The notes under the pieces are model-generated. The model saw only the letters and a program-made list of their open reading frames with translations, had not been told where the DNA came from and ran no database searches. The translations under genes and the position numbers were made by a program. A stretch of DNA of 64,000 nucleotides from Rhynchopus euleeides (taxonomy: Eukaryota > Euglenozoa > Diplonemea > Diplonemida > Diplonemidae). Of this stretch, positions 21,048 to 32,161 are shown in pieces. Each line of letters begins with the position of its first letter. Within the stretch, counting starts at the first letter, position 1. The DNA lies in NCBI GenBank assembly GCA_963210315.1, contig OY723324.1, positions 682,001 through 746,000 on the forward strand. The letters run 5' to 3'.

Positions 21048-21887
21048 CCCCCGCCTCCTGCGCGATTTATAGCGCACAAAGGGGGCGTTCCATCTCCGGG
21101 GTGGGTGGTAGGTTGGGGATGTGGTTGAGCCGTTGTGCGACGGGTTTCCCATTCTCCGATGATGTGTGTCGGGTTTTCTATCCTTCCGTTGTTTCTAGCC
21201 TCCGGGTGGCCGTCCGTTAGGACAGGCCGCATGCGTTTCTTTGTGTGGCGTTGCAGTCGCACAAAAGAGGCGCGCGTGGTGTTGGCGCTGGCCATTGCTG
21301 CAGCACGTTGTCGGGAGACGAACGAAAAAAATGAAAGTTCAGCCAGAGTTGGTGTAGGCTAGAGCTGGACCGGATCCACCCCCCGCCCCACAGCACCCAC
21401 GGTGCACTAGTTAGCTCGACTCGTGACCTCAACGAGTCGAGTCGACAACCTCAAGCTCGACAAGCGGTCAGTTGTCGGGTCGACAACTCACTGGGATTGC
21501 AGCCAAAATCTACTGGCAGTTGTCGATTTCGACAACTCCACGAGTGGTAACACGAGCGCACCGTGGCCTTTTGTAGAAATGCAAACCCGAGGGGACAGAG
21601 AGACCCCCCGCCTCAGAGAAGACCCCCCCAGGTCGCCCTCTCCCCCCCCCTCAAGCACAACCACCGCCACCACCACCTCCATCAGGAACCCGCACACAAC
21701 ACACGACACATATTTTTTTCCCCTTCTTGCCCATCGAGTTGCTTGGAGGGAGATATATATATAGAGAACCAAGGGGGCCGGAAGGAAAAGAAGGGTGTGC
21801 GGGTTGGGGCACAGGGGGGTGGTGGTGGTGGTGGTGAGCCTGGGGTCCTCATAGCTCCTCCCCACCACCCAGCTCTATCCCTCCCAG
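21048..21887. other. Intergenic with GTCGAC island and TATA-like run
   Basis: Between 21410 and 21560 the words GTCGACAAC, CGAGTCGAG and GACAACTC repeat in both orientations, making hairpins. A TATATATATAG run at 21752-21762 lies about 125 bases before the next start. The region ends with the tract CTATCCCTCCCAG, whose AG abuts the U-box gene's ATG. Confidence 0.5.
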
Positions 21888-23891
21888 ATGTGGGATCTAT
21901 TCTTCGGAGGCGACGGGCCGAGCGATGCGTTCCACGCCTCTGCGGGTTGCGGGGAAGAGTGGTCAGTTGTGAGCCCAGACGGCGTGGCCGTGCGGGAAGG
22001 GAGGTCCTTGTTCAGCCCCTTTGTCCAGCTCCTGCAGCAGTGGGATGTGGTCCGTGTATCGGAGGTGGTGAAGGGGCGGGCGAATCTGTGCAGCCCGGTT
22101 GCGGGGTGGGTCAGTGTCACGGCGGACGATGGGTCCGCCCTGCTCGCGGTGGCGGAGCCGGAACCTCTCTGCTGCCCGATCTCCAACATGATGTTCCGCG
22201 ATCCTGTCTTGGTCCCACTGTCTGGCCACACCTACGAACGGGCCAATCTCGAGATGTTCTGGGAGAACTCTAAGGGCGGCTCGCGGGACCAAGGGTGGCC
22301 ACGCGACCCGATGACAAACGTGCAACTCCCCGACACCTCAGTGTACCCCAACCTGGTGCTGCGGCACCAGGTTCAGGTGTGGCTGCAGCAGAATACAGGC
22401 CGTGTGCCTGATGGCTGGCCCGACATCGACGTGCCACCCATCCATCTCCTCTCGCGCGCCCCGGAGGGTGCGCGGTTTGGCGGGTTTGCCATCGGGCAGC
22501 GTGTCTGTGCCGCGCACACCATCGTGGTTCCCCGCAACGAGACGCCGATCAAAAAGGGCGAGCTCGGCGTGTTCAAAGGGCCGATTCTGCCTTATGACAG
22601 GGCTGTGTCAGAGGGCATCGCGCAGATCGTCTGGGACTGCGGCCCGACCACCCCCCTTACAGTCAGCATTCGCGATGTGGCGGTATGTAGGGTGGTGCTC
22701 AAACGGACAAGCAGTGGCTGTGTTGCTATCGGGGCAGTGACGTGTTGCAGTGTTGCAGCTCGGATGGGCTGCTGCCACTGAATCTGTGATATATGTTGAG
22801 TTTTCGACACTGAGTCGCGTGGTGTGAAGGACGTGGGTGCAGGGGGGAATTTTTCTTTCCCGATCATTGCACTGCCCACACTCACGCACCACCACACCAC
22901 AGGCCATCGACAAGAGGCTCAGTATCCTGAAGAGGCAGCTGCACGAGCGGCAGACCAAAGGCCTTGTCGACGAGGTATGCTCAGAGCACCCCACATGCCA
23001 GGCTTGAGTCACCCGCGTGGTGGCCAGGTGGTTCATCTGAGAGGGTATCGTATTCAGATCACGGTGTTGATCTTCCAAAGCGCATAGTATCCTGTAGAGC
23101 GTGGAAGCATCAACGCACCACAAGCGAATCACACGGAGCAGAGGGAAGATATGAAGGGAAAAGCTGAAGTGTCACCACCCTCCCCCACCCTCAGTGCACT
23201 GCAGGTCAAACCGGATATGCATTTTCACCCCCCCCTGCAGCTGTTGGAGAAGCAGGTCACACGGCTGACCGAAGCTGCTGCGGAGAAGGAGGAAACTCTC
23301 GAGCGGACAACCCTCGCCAAGGTCGAGCAGCTCAACTACGGATCAGAGACGCGCATCTGGGAGATGGTGCAGGCGGCCATGCTGGAGCACCACGCGCATG
23401 CCATTCACGAGGAGGACCTGGGCCCGCTGCTGCAGGACAACTTCCGCAAGGCGCTGAAGAAGCTGGTGCGTCTGCATGTCGTGGAGAAATACACGCCGCG
23501 CACCCGCGTTGCGCCACGCCTCTTCCGCCTTTGCCGCAAGCCTCTCAACTTCGCACGCATCGCCGGCTCCGCTGCAGCCCTCGCAGTGGTTGCTGCCGCG
23601 CTCCACCTCGACTGCGCCGCACAGGCCGCAGATGCCAGCGACGACGCGACGGACCCCCTCGCAGGCGACGTTTCCGACACCGACGCCACACCGCCCTCCC
23701 CTACGGAGGTCGGCAACCTCGACGAGGTTGCGGGTGCTGACGCCGACACCCTCGATGACCCACGCCAGGGTGCTGCAGGGGAGGCGGCTGACGCAGCCGA
23801 TGCAGCTGACGCGCCTGCCCAGGAGGGGCAGGCCCCTGCAGCAGCAACGCCTGCCGAAGACCCTGCGGTGGCGGCAGTGGATGAGCAGTAG
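21888..23891 (+). CDS. U-box protein, probable E3 ubiquitin ligase, 3 exons
   Basis: Exons 21888-22682, 22903-22974 and 23241-23891, all phase 0, donors GTATGT and GTATGC, acceptors CACAG and CCCTGCAG; 505 residues. Residues 94-168 are a U-box: CCPISNMMFRDPVLVPLSGH, TYERANLEMFW, then WPRDPMTNVQL and LVLRHQVQVWLQQN. U-boxes recruit E2 enzymes and transfer ubiquitin. The N-terminal part (22-90) has an SH3-like look (VREGRSL, GWVSVTADDG) but was not assigned. Exon 2 and the start of exon 3 encode a coiled coil (about 265-315). About residues 395-412 are an Ala/Val/Leu-rich hydrophobic run that could be a membrane anchor, followed by a highly acidic Ala/Asp/Pro tail to the end. It follows the FHA-parvulin gene on the same strand by 840 bases. 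No substrate can be inferred. Confidence 0.85.
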
Positions 23892-24748
23892 GCAAAGGAG
23901 GGGGGTGGAGAAGGTAGCAGTGGGGACAGGGTGGTTGGTTGGCTTCCACGCCGAAGCCCTGCAGATCTCACGCTCTGAAATAGCAGTCGCTTGCAGTGGC
24001 GTCAGGCAGGGGCAGCACACACATGCGGTTAGCCTTGTTACGTCAGTGTCGGCGGTGCCTACCCTTCGAGCCCATGGGGGCCTTTGCTGTAAAGTGGAGA
24101 AGAGTGAGCTGCCTAACAATACGGGTTGCAGCCTTGGGCTGCACACTTCGACACAGAGTAGCTGCACCCCCCAGAAGAGGTAAGTAAGCACGCCGCGCTC
24201 CGGCTGCCTCCGCTGTCTTGTGGGCCCGCGGGCACCACACACAGGAGATGTGGTAGCGCGGCGTGTTGTTTGATTCCCGTAACCCCGTACATTCCCCCCC
24301 TTCTCTCTTTACCCAGACCCTTGATTGGGGGGAGGGGGGGAGGGTCTTCGGTTTTGTCATCTGGTTTTCTTCTGGCTCAGAAAGGCCTCCACAGCAAAGG
24401 CTTTCGGGGTGTTTTTTTCTGCTTTTGTCCCGGATTGTTTTTTTTTCAAATTTTACTGGTTACGAGCAGGCACGTAGCTTGAAATTGGATTTTCAGATTT
24501 TTGCTGGTTCTGCTGGTCTGGGGTATTTTCCGGCGCTTTCCCCAAAATCCCGTCCTGACCGAACACCGGGTTCTCCGGGGCGCGTCCGGAGGCACGGAGT
24601 AGACAGCGCCACCGTGGGTCTTCGCTACGGTGCCGAAACGATGTGTTGGTGCATTTCCTATGTGTATGCATAGGGAGAAATCGCCGAACTTTGACGAAAA
24701 CTTGGCGGTAGCGAAGAACCCCACAGTCGCATATTGACAAGCACAAGC
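23892..24748. other. Intergenic, no gene recognised
   Basis: 3' flank of the U-box gene and unique-looking DNA. No family motif or splice-bounded exon was found. Confidence 0.45.
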
Positions 24749-24813
24749 CACAGGGGGGTCTGGGGGGCGGAGCCCCCCAGCCGCCGGAGGCCACGGTAGT
24801 GAACATCTGTTCC
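24749..24813 (-). repeat. 65-bp dispersed hairpin repeat, copy 4
   Basis: Reverse-strand copy of the unit at 9449-9513, starting CCACAGGGGGGTCTGG. Confidence 0.85.
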
Positions 24814-25721
24814 TTCCGGGCTGGACACGGCGTGGATCTCTCCGACATCAGGTCGGAACCCAGTCCTGCGCGGGAAGCAGTCATCGGGAGCCGAAATCCT
24901 CGTGGTTCGGGCCTGCTGCAGGGTACATCTTCGGCCTGGTGTGAGGGAAAACCCCCCCACCAAAAAAAATTCTGGGGTTTCCCGGACAGGCCTGGGCGGG
25001 GAACGAGCCCTTTTTCCAGGTTTTTTGGGTCGGGGAACCAGGTTTTTTCTAAGAATTTTTACAAGGGATTTTTTGCTCGCCCCCCCACAGTTTCCAGGCG
25101 CGTGCCCGTCAGGCGGGACTTATTCTCTGATTTCTCTCCGCGTCATCATGTGACAGCTCTCGAGTGATGCCCAGAGATGCTTGCGGCAGAGAGTGCCCCT
25201 CATGCGCGTTACAGCTGAAAATGAATGAGGATCATCTGGCACTCGTTCTCATCGGGGGTTGTGCTCCGCAGGGACTCAATACACCTTGGCACTCTCGCAG
25301 AGCTGGACATGCCAGCAGCTGGAGGATAGTTACAAAGCTGCCACTCCCGACGCCACCCACCTGCTGGCCCCTTCAGGTCTGAAAGCCCAAAAGCTTCCGG
25401 GGATTTTTGCAGTGGTGCGCACCATATTCAGCGCAGTAGGGTGATCTCTCCGATTTTCCAAAACTGCTGGTCTACTGGTTTGGGGAACGGTCGTCGGCAG
25501 ACCGTTGAAATGCCCGTGTTAGCAAGGCACACTCACGTTTCAGGTAGCGTGTCGCGTGTCACGCATGTCGCGAACGCGGCAAGTGTACCTCCCAGGTAGG
25601 GAAGCCCGACCTCCTGTCCGATGTCAGTCAGGCTTCGAAGAAGCGCTTCATGGATGCGGCGCTGACCTCCTACGCTGCACTGTACCCGGAGAAGTGAGAT
25701 AGATGGACGGGCACACGCTAC
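24814..25721. other. Intergenic, no gene recognised
   Basis: No supported coding or RNA signal. T-rich around 24960-25080. Short ORFs here carry no recognisable motif. Confidence 0.4.
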
Positions 25722-25785
25722 CTGGGGGGTCTGGGGGGCGGTGCCCCCCAGCCGCCGGAGGCCACGGTCGCGAACATCTGTTCGT
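25722..25785 (-). repeat. 65-bp dispersed hairpin repeat, copy 5
   Basis: Reverse-strand copy of the unit at 9449-9513. The following 110 bases resemble those after copy 7 (GATTCTGTGYGAGWTGGCTG), so a larger unit was duplicated. Confidence 0.85.
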
Positions 25786-25890
25786 GTGGGCGTACAGATT
25801 CTGTGCGAGTTGGCTGCGTCCTCAGAGGCGATTGGAGTGGTTGGACCCCGACTTGATGGGATTCGAAGGACTTAAGTACGAGACGTACGC

Positions 25891-25951
25891 CACAGGGGGG
25901 TCTGGGGGGCGGAGCCCCCCAACCGCCGGAGGCCACGGTAGTGAACGTCTG
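25891..25951 (-). repeat. 65-bp dispersed hairpin repeat, copy 6
   Basis: Reverse-strand copy, preceded by ACGTACGCC as in the stretch near 27000-27018. Confidence 0.85.
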
Positions 25952-26867
25952 GCTCTCCAGTTGGCCAGCAAGGCGAACGGTACGTGGGACAGACTTCCCT
26001 CCATCCTTGTGCGCGCCCTGTCGACTGGGGAAAACTTAGAAAAAGTTTTTTCCTCTGCGAAACAACCTTAGAAAAAAATTCCCCTAACAAAATTCTTAGA
26101 AAAAAAACTTTTTTCCCCTTACAAAAATTCTTAGAAAAAAAGTTCAGAATCCTGAAAGTGGGGAACAAGCCCCCCAGTTAGGAACAGCCCTGTTCCCGGA
26201 TTTATACTTTTTTTTTTCCCCCCAGACAGTGTTTTTTCCAGGATTCCGGAAATCGGGATTCGGGGGGGTACATTTTTTAAGGTGTATGGTGTGTCCGGAA
26301 AAGGGCTTCATTTGCAGTATTCTGGCAGTAATCTGACGTTGTGCGGCTTTCTGTGCCAGCTCTGTGACAGTTATCCCGTCGCCGACACCGAAAACCGCAA
26401 TGAGACGTCTTCCCGTGGGCTTTGTATGTTGATACAACGGTCAGATTTGGGACCGTCTCAACGAACTGATGGCACGATACCGGTCGAGGTCAGTTGGAGG
26501 GGTTGGTCGTCACAGGTGAACGTTGCTGGCTTGGCTGTGTCTTACTGGGCACGAAGGGGTCAGCAATTGCCGAAGAAAAGTGGCTGGCGCTAGCCCCACA
26601 CCCCTCCCGCCGTCCTCCCTACGGTCCTTGAAGTCATTGCACTTCGGGTAGCTGATGTCTGGGGGTGCTTGTGCAACAGTGCCTCTGAGATCCGGCCCGT
26701 GCATGCACGCCTGTCCCTGCATTCACTCTCTGCCCACGTGTGTGTGGCATTGTAGTGTAGCTGAGGCTTGCACTGAACAGCTCGGCCATCTGATACAGCC
26801 AGGTGGACGGGGTAAAGAAGGGGTTGCCTTCGGTGGCTGGGCATATGTCTACTCGACAGGCACACAG
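25952..26867. other. Intergenic with A-rich imperfect repeats
   Basis: CTTAGAAAAAAA-type units repeat at 26034-26142. GGGGGGGTACATTTTTTAA at 26263-26281 is matched in reverse complement near 27208-27227, hinting at a roughly 1-kb inverted-repeat unit. No gene recognised. Confidence 0.45.
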
Positions 26868-26932
26868 CACAGGGGGGTCTGGGGGGCGGAGCCCCCCAGC
26901 CGCCGGAGGCCACGGTAGTGAACATCTGTTCC
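26868..26932 (-). repeat. 65-bp dispersed hairpin repeat, copy 7
   Basis: Reverse-strand copy of the unit at 9449-9513, ending GTGAACATCTGTTCC. Confidence 0.85.
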
Positions 26933-27214
26933 TTGCGGGTGGATAGATTCTGTGTGAGATGGCTGCGTCTTCCTGAGGCTACCTGATGTGACTTCACCAG
27001 ACATACGCCACAGGGGGTCCCCTTCAGACAGGGACCCTCAGGCTGGATGTAGTCGGCCACCCTCCCGACCCACACCCGGGCCCACCACCCACACCTTTTC
27101 CGCCAGAAAGTGTCGTTATTTGAAAGAGCTGGGCTCCCCGAAGCCATAGTATATTTTTTCGGCGGCCTACGTGCCAAAAAGTGCCCCTTACTCAGTACAG
27201 AACAAGTTTAAAAA

Positions 27215-27240
27215 AATGTACCCCCCCGGGGGGGTACATT
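27215..27240. repeat. 26-nt perfect palindrome
   Basis: AATGTACCCCCCC is followed directly by its complement, a strong hairpin. The same end sequence occurs inverted at 26263-26281. Confidence 0.75.
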
Positions 27241-27637
27241 TGGGGTCTGGCCCCGCCGGGGGGTACTTTGTACCCCCCCGTCCGGCATGGAAAAAACACT
27301 GCCAGACCAGCAACATAGGCAACTGCTGGTCTCGAGACCAGCTGGACCCCCCAAGCTACATGCCTGGTTACGAGCGACGAAGCGTAGCGAAGTCGTGAAG
27401 TTAGCACCTGACATGCCACTCCACAGGGCTTCAACACAGCCTTGCGATGGCAAATGTTCGCTCAACAAAAAGTCGTCCAGAACTGTTCTCGCTGGACGGG
27501 GTGTCTACCATAAAGCGAACGGAGTACGATTTTTGAGTGATGTGCTCACAAAACCCCTTTGCCCCCCCCCAGTGTAGTCAGGCCTGCCCAAACAGGTAGT
27601 GCATGGTTTGGGCTGAATTAATTTCGAAAAAATGGGA

Positions 27638-27669
27638 AGGTAGTGCCGGCACGACCTGCCGGCACTACC
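27638..27669. repeat. Hairpin, 14-bp stem
   Basis: AGGTAGTGCCGGCA and its complement flank a short loop. It stands alone in non-coding DNA. Confidence 0.75.
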
Positions 27670-27790
27670 TGGATTATTTTTCAAGTGGGGGATGAGGATG
27701 GGTCCTCTGGAACCACCCCCTTCTTCCTGCTTTTTTCAGCCCAAACCTGGGGTTTTCCAGCCAAAACCCGGATATTGTCCCCGCTCAGAG

Positions 27791-27853
27791 CCAGATGTTC
27801 GCTACCGTGGCCTCCGGCGGCTGGGGGGCTCCGCCCCCCAGACCCCCCTGTGC
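27791..27853 (+). repeat. 65-bp dispersed hairpin repeat, copy 8
   Basis: Plus-strand copy starting CAGATGTTCGCTACC. A partial copy of the core follows at 27968-27989. Confidence 0.85.
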
Positions 27854-27989
27854 CGTATGCCTGCCTCGTAGATAGTCCTTTGGGTTCACAGCGAATGGAA
27901 TTCAGACCACCCTCGTAGGCTCAGCAAGACGGCAGCTCACACAGAACAGTTACACCGCAAGGGACAACTCCGGCGGCTGGGGGGCTCCA

Positions 27990-28934
27990 GGTCTACCGGT
28001 AGCTGTGGACGCTAGTCGGCAAGTTCATGGTCCACCCCCATGGGTGGCGCAAACGGCCCCCTCCAGCACTCGGGGGGTTCTTCATTTTTTCGAAAAATTT
28101 TGGCTGGCACTACCTTGGTTTGGGCAGATTATTTTTTTCTGGAGATTCCATTGACCTCACTGCCCCCCCCCCCCCAAATCCTTTTGCAGAACATCACCAA
28201 CGCAAACACGGCGTGTGGGGTTTTCTCGCGATCGGCGAAATACCCTTCTAGCTCTTCTGTTCTCTTCAGATTTGCACCACCACCACCACACAGTTTTTAA
28301 CGTACAGATCAACCGCCTCCATCTTTCTGTTTCTACACCACGACTCTCTGTCACAGCGGGGATAGCTTTGGTCCACAGCGGGAGTTGCGCACACAATCAA
28401 CAAACCCCTATCTTCTGGTGCCTCCTTTGTGTGTGGCGGTGGGATTGGCGGACTCTGGTTCAATCCGCTGGTCGGCGGATCTGCCGGCCCTCTGTCTGTT
28501 CTGTGGATGTGACCCTGTTCTGCTCCCCACCCCCCACCCTCTGTCTCAGTTGCGCAACAAAAACATACACTCACCGGCACCGAAGGTGGTGTCGATCGCC
28601 CCCCTTTGCACAGCCTCCCAGGCTAGACGAAAAATTGATCCAGAAACAGAGGGGGGCAGGGGCCATTCTGACTCGTTCCGGGGTTGACGGAGTGCAGCGA
28701 ATCAAACGAAATAACGAGAGGAAGAAAAAAAAACGGCGGCTTTTTTTTGATCCCCAAAAAAAGTCGGAGCGAAGAGAGTTTTTTTTTGGTGTCAAGACCC
28801 CAACCGCAGCTCATTGGAGGGAGGGGGTTTTTTTCTCTCAACACAGCCTTGAGACACAACCTGTGCGCTCAGTAGCCTGGAGCTGGTTCTTCAGGGTGGG
28901 GGGCGGGGGGCAAACCCTTCGTTCCGAGCCCCTG
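27990..28934. other. Intergenic, no gene recognised
   Basis: No conserved motif found. C runs near 28165 and 28530 and A-rich patches near 28725-28790. Confidence 0.4.
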
Positions 28935-29244
28935 CACGGTGGCCAGGATTCTGTGGGATATGAAAACGGGATATGCCGGTGGGATATCCCACGTCTCAAA
29001 GTGACATATCCCGCGTTTTGGAAAAACCATATCCCGCCGGGTAGGGGGTCATATCCCCCCCGGGAGATGGGGGCATCTCCCGCGGGATATGGGGTCATCT
29101 CCCCCCCGGGAGATGCCCCCATCTCCCGGGGGGGAGATGACCCCCCACCCTGGCGGGATATCAAACCCGCGAGGGAGACCTCCCCCGCGGGATATCCCAC
29201 CGGGATATCCCGTTTCCATATCCCACAAAATCCTGGCCACCGTG
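28935..29244. mobile_element. 310-bp palindromic element made of GGGATATC words
   Basis: The ends are CACGGTGGCCAGGAT and ATCCTGGCCACCGTG. Inside, GGGATATCCC, GGGATATG, GGGAGATG and CATCTCCC words repeat in both orientations. Its first seven bases match those of the 13070-13792 palindrome although the internal word is unrelated. No coding. Confidence 0.75.
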
Positions 29245-29462
29245 TGTGTCCATTGCAGGGCGTGCCTCCACCATGCACGCCAGGGCTGCAAGCCGCCCCC
29301 CCCCCCCCCCTATAACCCAATCACTGCCGTTATCGTGACTACCCGGTAAAAAACGTGCAGCTGATTGGGTCACCTTTCTCTCTCTCTCTCATCCTCTTCC
29401 TCTCGCCCTATCCTTTTCGATATCGCCCACGCCCCCTCTGCTTCATCTCCGCCCCCCCCCCC
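29245..29462. other. Spacer with C runs and a CT microsatellite
   Basis: C runs at 29297-29309 and 29450-29462 and a CT run near 29376-29390. No gene. Confidence 0.5.
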
Positions 29463-29466
29463 TATA

Positions 29467-30994
29467 GGGACGGTCACAAGGGTGAGATAAAACCACTTTT
29501 TTCAGGTTCATGAAAAATCAACAAAAATCGTATTTTCTTGATGAAAATCGTGCCCAAAACCTCCCGGAAACCGGTTCTGAGGCGGTTTGGCCCTGTTTTG
29601 GCACCATTTGAGCACCGGAGAACAGTTGGAGAAACAGGTGACCACGGTTTGGTACCTGCCAGGCTTTTACAGGGTTGTGTTTTTTGTCGCCATCGCTACA
29701 ATTGACACTGGGCGTGATACTCAACAGTGCGTGCATCGTTTGCAAAGACTACATCAAAATCGGTGATGTCCCTACGAAGCTGCTACCCAGTTGCTTCAGC
29801 TTCAGCAATTCTTCACTGTTCTGCACGGGCCTGGCTGAAGGAGAGGCATGGTAGCAGTTTTGGTGTCATCTCTGCGAATTTTCACGTTTGTGAAGCACTG
29901 TGGTTGGACCTCCGCCCTGCACTTGCGAGAGGTACACCTCCACCTCGGGTCCGGAGCCAGTGGTGCTTGAGTATGAGAACTCACACAGACCTGGAAGGTG
30001 CGGAGGGCTTTCTCCAGTTAGGGCCGTGTATGGCAGCTCAACCAGATTTGAATGTATGATTCAGTTTGTGGGGCGCACCACCGTTCCTTCAATTTGAGAC
30101 TGGTTGCAATGGTCATGTATGCATGCTCATGGTCAATCATGATCCCTCAGGTGCAGGAAGGTCACAGCCGACGATGCCCTATCAGGGTTTGCAGTAACCT
30201 CCTGGATGTGAGTGGGCTTTGCCTCGGTCGACCCGGGTTTGGAGGGCAAAGGCCATGTCTGCACACTTCGCGAATCGGCTGATCAGCCTCGCTGATTCCC
30301 GCCGCAGCCACCTGCATGCGAAGGCCGGATGGTGATATTTGCCGTTCTCATTTGCGCTGCGCTCTTCATCGGCGGCACTCTCTCTTCTCGTCTTACCTGC
30401 GTCGTCACTCAGAGGTCACACAGTACAAGAGCTTGCCTCTTCAAGGGGTACTGATATACTCCGCGTTTTGACGCGTGCAGTATGCACCACTCCCTGTCCC
30501 TCTTCCCCTTCCCGAAAGTTCACTCATTAAACCGAGACTCCTAAGTGGCCGGAAAATCATGATGCCAGTCATGATGTGCACTTCTTCCGAATGTAGGGGC
30601 TCTTGAGGGCTTGTATCCGGCGCTTGCAGGACATCGTGTATCAGTCCATGCGAGCATGCGTGTGAGGTACTTTTCGATAGCACTGTCCCACACATCACTC
30701 GTCCGTGATGCGCGGGTGCCTTTTTGGCGCTGTTTTGCGGTAATTTGTGCGATGATTGCCCGTGTTTCGTGTGAAGTGTGGTTACAAAACAGCGAGGTAC
30801 CGAACCGCGGTCACCATTTTTAGAACCCTCAAATACACCCCCACAGAGGCACTAAAGGGTTCGAAACAGGGCAGAACACCGTTTCCGGAGCGGTATGGGC
30901 ATTATTTTCTGGTTTTTCACCCATATGGGCGACATAGCGCAAAAGTTGGATTTTTTGGGTTTGTCACCGCTTTTCGGGGGCTTGTGACCGTCCC
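29467..30994. mobile_element. Foldback DNA element, about 200-bp diverged inverted repeats, TA flanks
   Basis: The left end GGGACGGTCACAAG at 29467 and the right end CTTGTGACCGTCCC at 30981-30994 are both bordered by TA. The arms can be followed inward for about 200 bp (left to about 29665, right from about 30790), with GGTACC, GGTCACC and CCGGAAACGG-like blocks matching in reverse complement. The 1.1-kb middle holds no recognised transposase. Arm divergence suggests an older copy than 6625-7772. Confidence 0.7.
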
Positions 30995-31007
30995 TACCCC
31001 CCCCCTA

Positions 31008-32159
31008 GGGGTGGGTCACTGGGGGAAACATTGGCCAATTTTTGAGATGTGCGTTTTTGACCCTAAAAAGGTGACTCTGGTGGCAGAAAGTGCCCAATAC
31101 GCTCCGGAAACTCAATTCCGCCCACTCCCAGGGGGTGGTATGCCCCCGACGATGCCGTTTTTAGCAATCAAAATTTTTGGGACAGAACTTGTACCTGGGC
31201 TGCACTCCACAGGACACATCAAGCAGAGCAAACGCACCTCAACCTGCCAGATGCACAGAAGAACTGTTGTCTTTGATTATTCTGAAACATAACAGCTTCT
31301 CGGTGCCCTCCAGAGGCCAGAAGGCAAGCCAATGCGAGGTGATTGCACCAGGAAAAGTTGTGGGAGAAGTATGGTACAGTTCGTGTCCCGTTTGACGCTG
31401 TTCTTCGGGAGCTTACGGCGGCTGGGTCTGTGGCACGGTGCATCCGTTGCCAGGGAGTGCGTCCTTGGGTGTGGTGCCTCACCTGTGAGCATGTGGCACA
31501 GGGACGCCATCCGAGAGTCCCTCAGATGCCTCCTCTGATGGGAGGCAGCTGACTGGAACAGGCACCTGGTACAGCAGGCACGGGTACAAGAAGTGGCCCA
31601 GAAATAGCGCTCAGCAGAAGCGCAAGATTTGCCCGTCTCAGCTTCCAGCCCCAACTTCTGCTCAACGGTATTGTCGGGAAGTCCTCAGGCATGTCTGCAT
31701 TGTCAAATTTGAGGCTGATTGGGAGCCACAAATGACTGGATTGAGGGGGTAGACGGAATCCACAGTTGAGATACGGGCCAGTCTCTCAAAGGAAGAGGAA
31801 ACCAGATCTGATTGCTCTCGCGGACGAGCAAGACGTTATGCAGGACGCAGTTCATGGACCAGAACTACGGACAGACCTCCTGAGGGCCATCCGGCGCCGC
31901 TGGCAGTCACTGAGGGTGATACAAAGGGCACCAGCGGAAATAAGCAGCCTGCACAAATAGCCTCAGGTACAAGTTCTGTCCCAAAAATTTTGGTTGCTAA
32001 AAACGGCATCGTCCATACCACCCCCCGGGAGTGGGCGGAATTGAGTTTCCGGAGCATATTGGGCACTTTCTGCCACCAGAATCACCTTTTGAGGGTCAAA
32101 AACTCGTTTCTCAAAATTTGGCCAATGTACACGCTTTTTTAGGTGCAGTGACCCACCCC
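31008..32159. mobile_element. Foldback DNA element, about 190-bp inverted repeats, TA flanks
   Basis: The left arm 31008-31197 (GGGGTGGGTCACTG onward) matches the right arm 31964-32159 in reverse complement with a few changes. TA flanks lie at 31006-31007 and 32160-32161, both in C runs. Length 1152 bp, nearly the same as the 1148 bp of 6625-7772. It sits 11 bases after the TA that ends the 29467-30994 element. No transposase was recognised inside. Confidence 0.8.
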
Positions 32160-32161
32160 TA

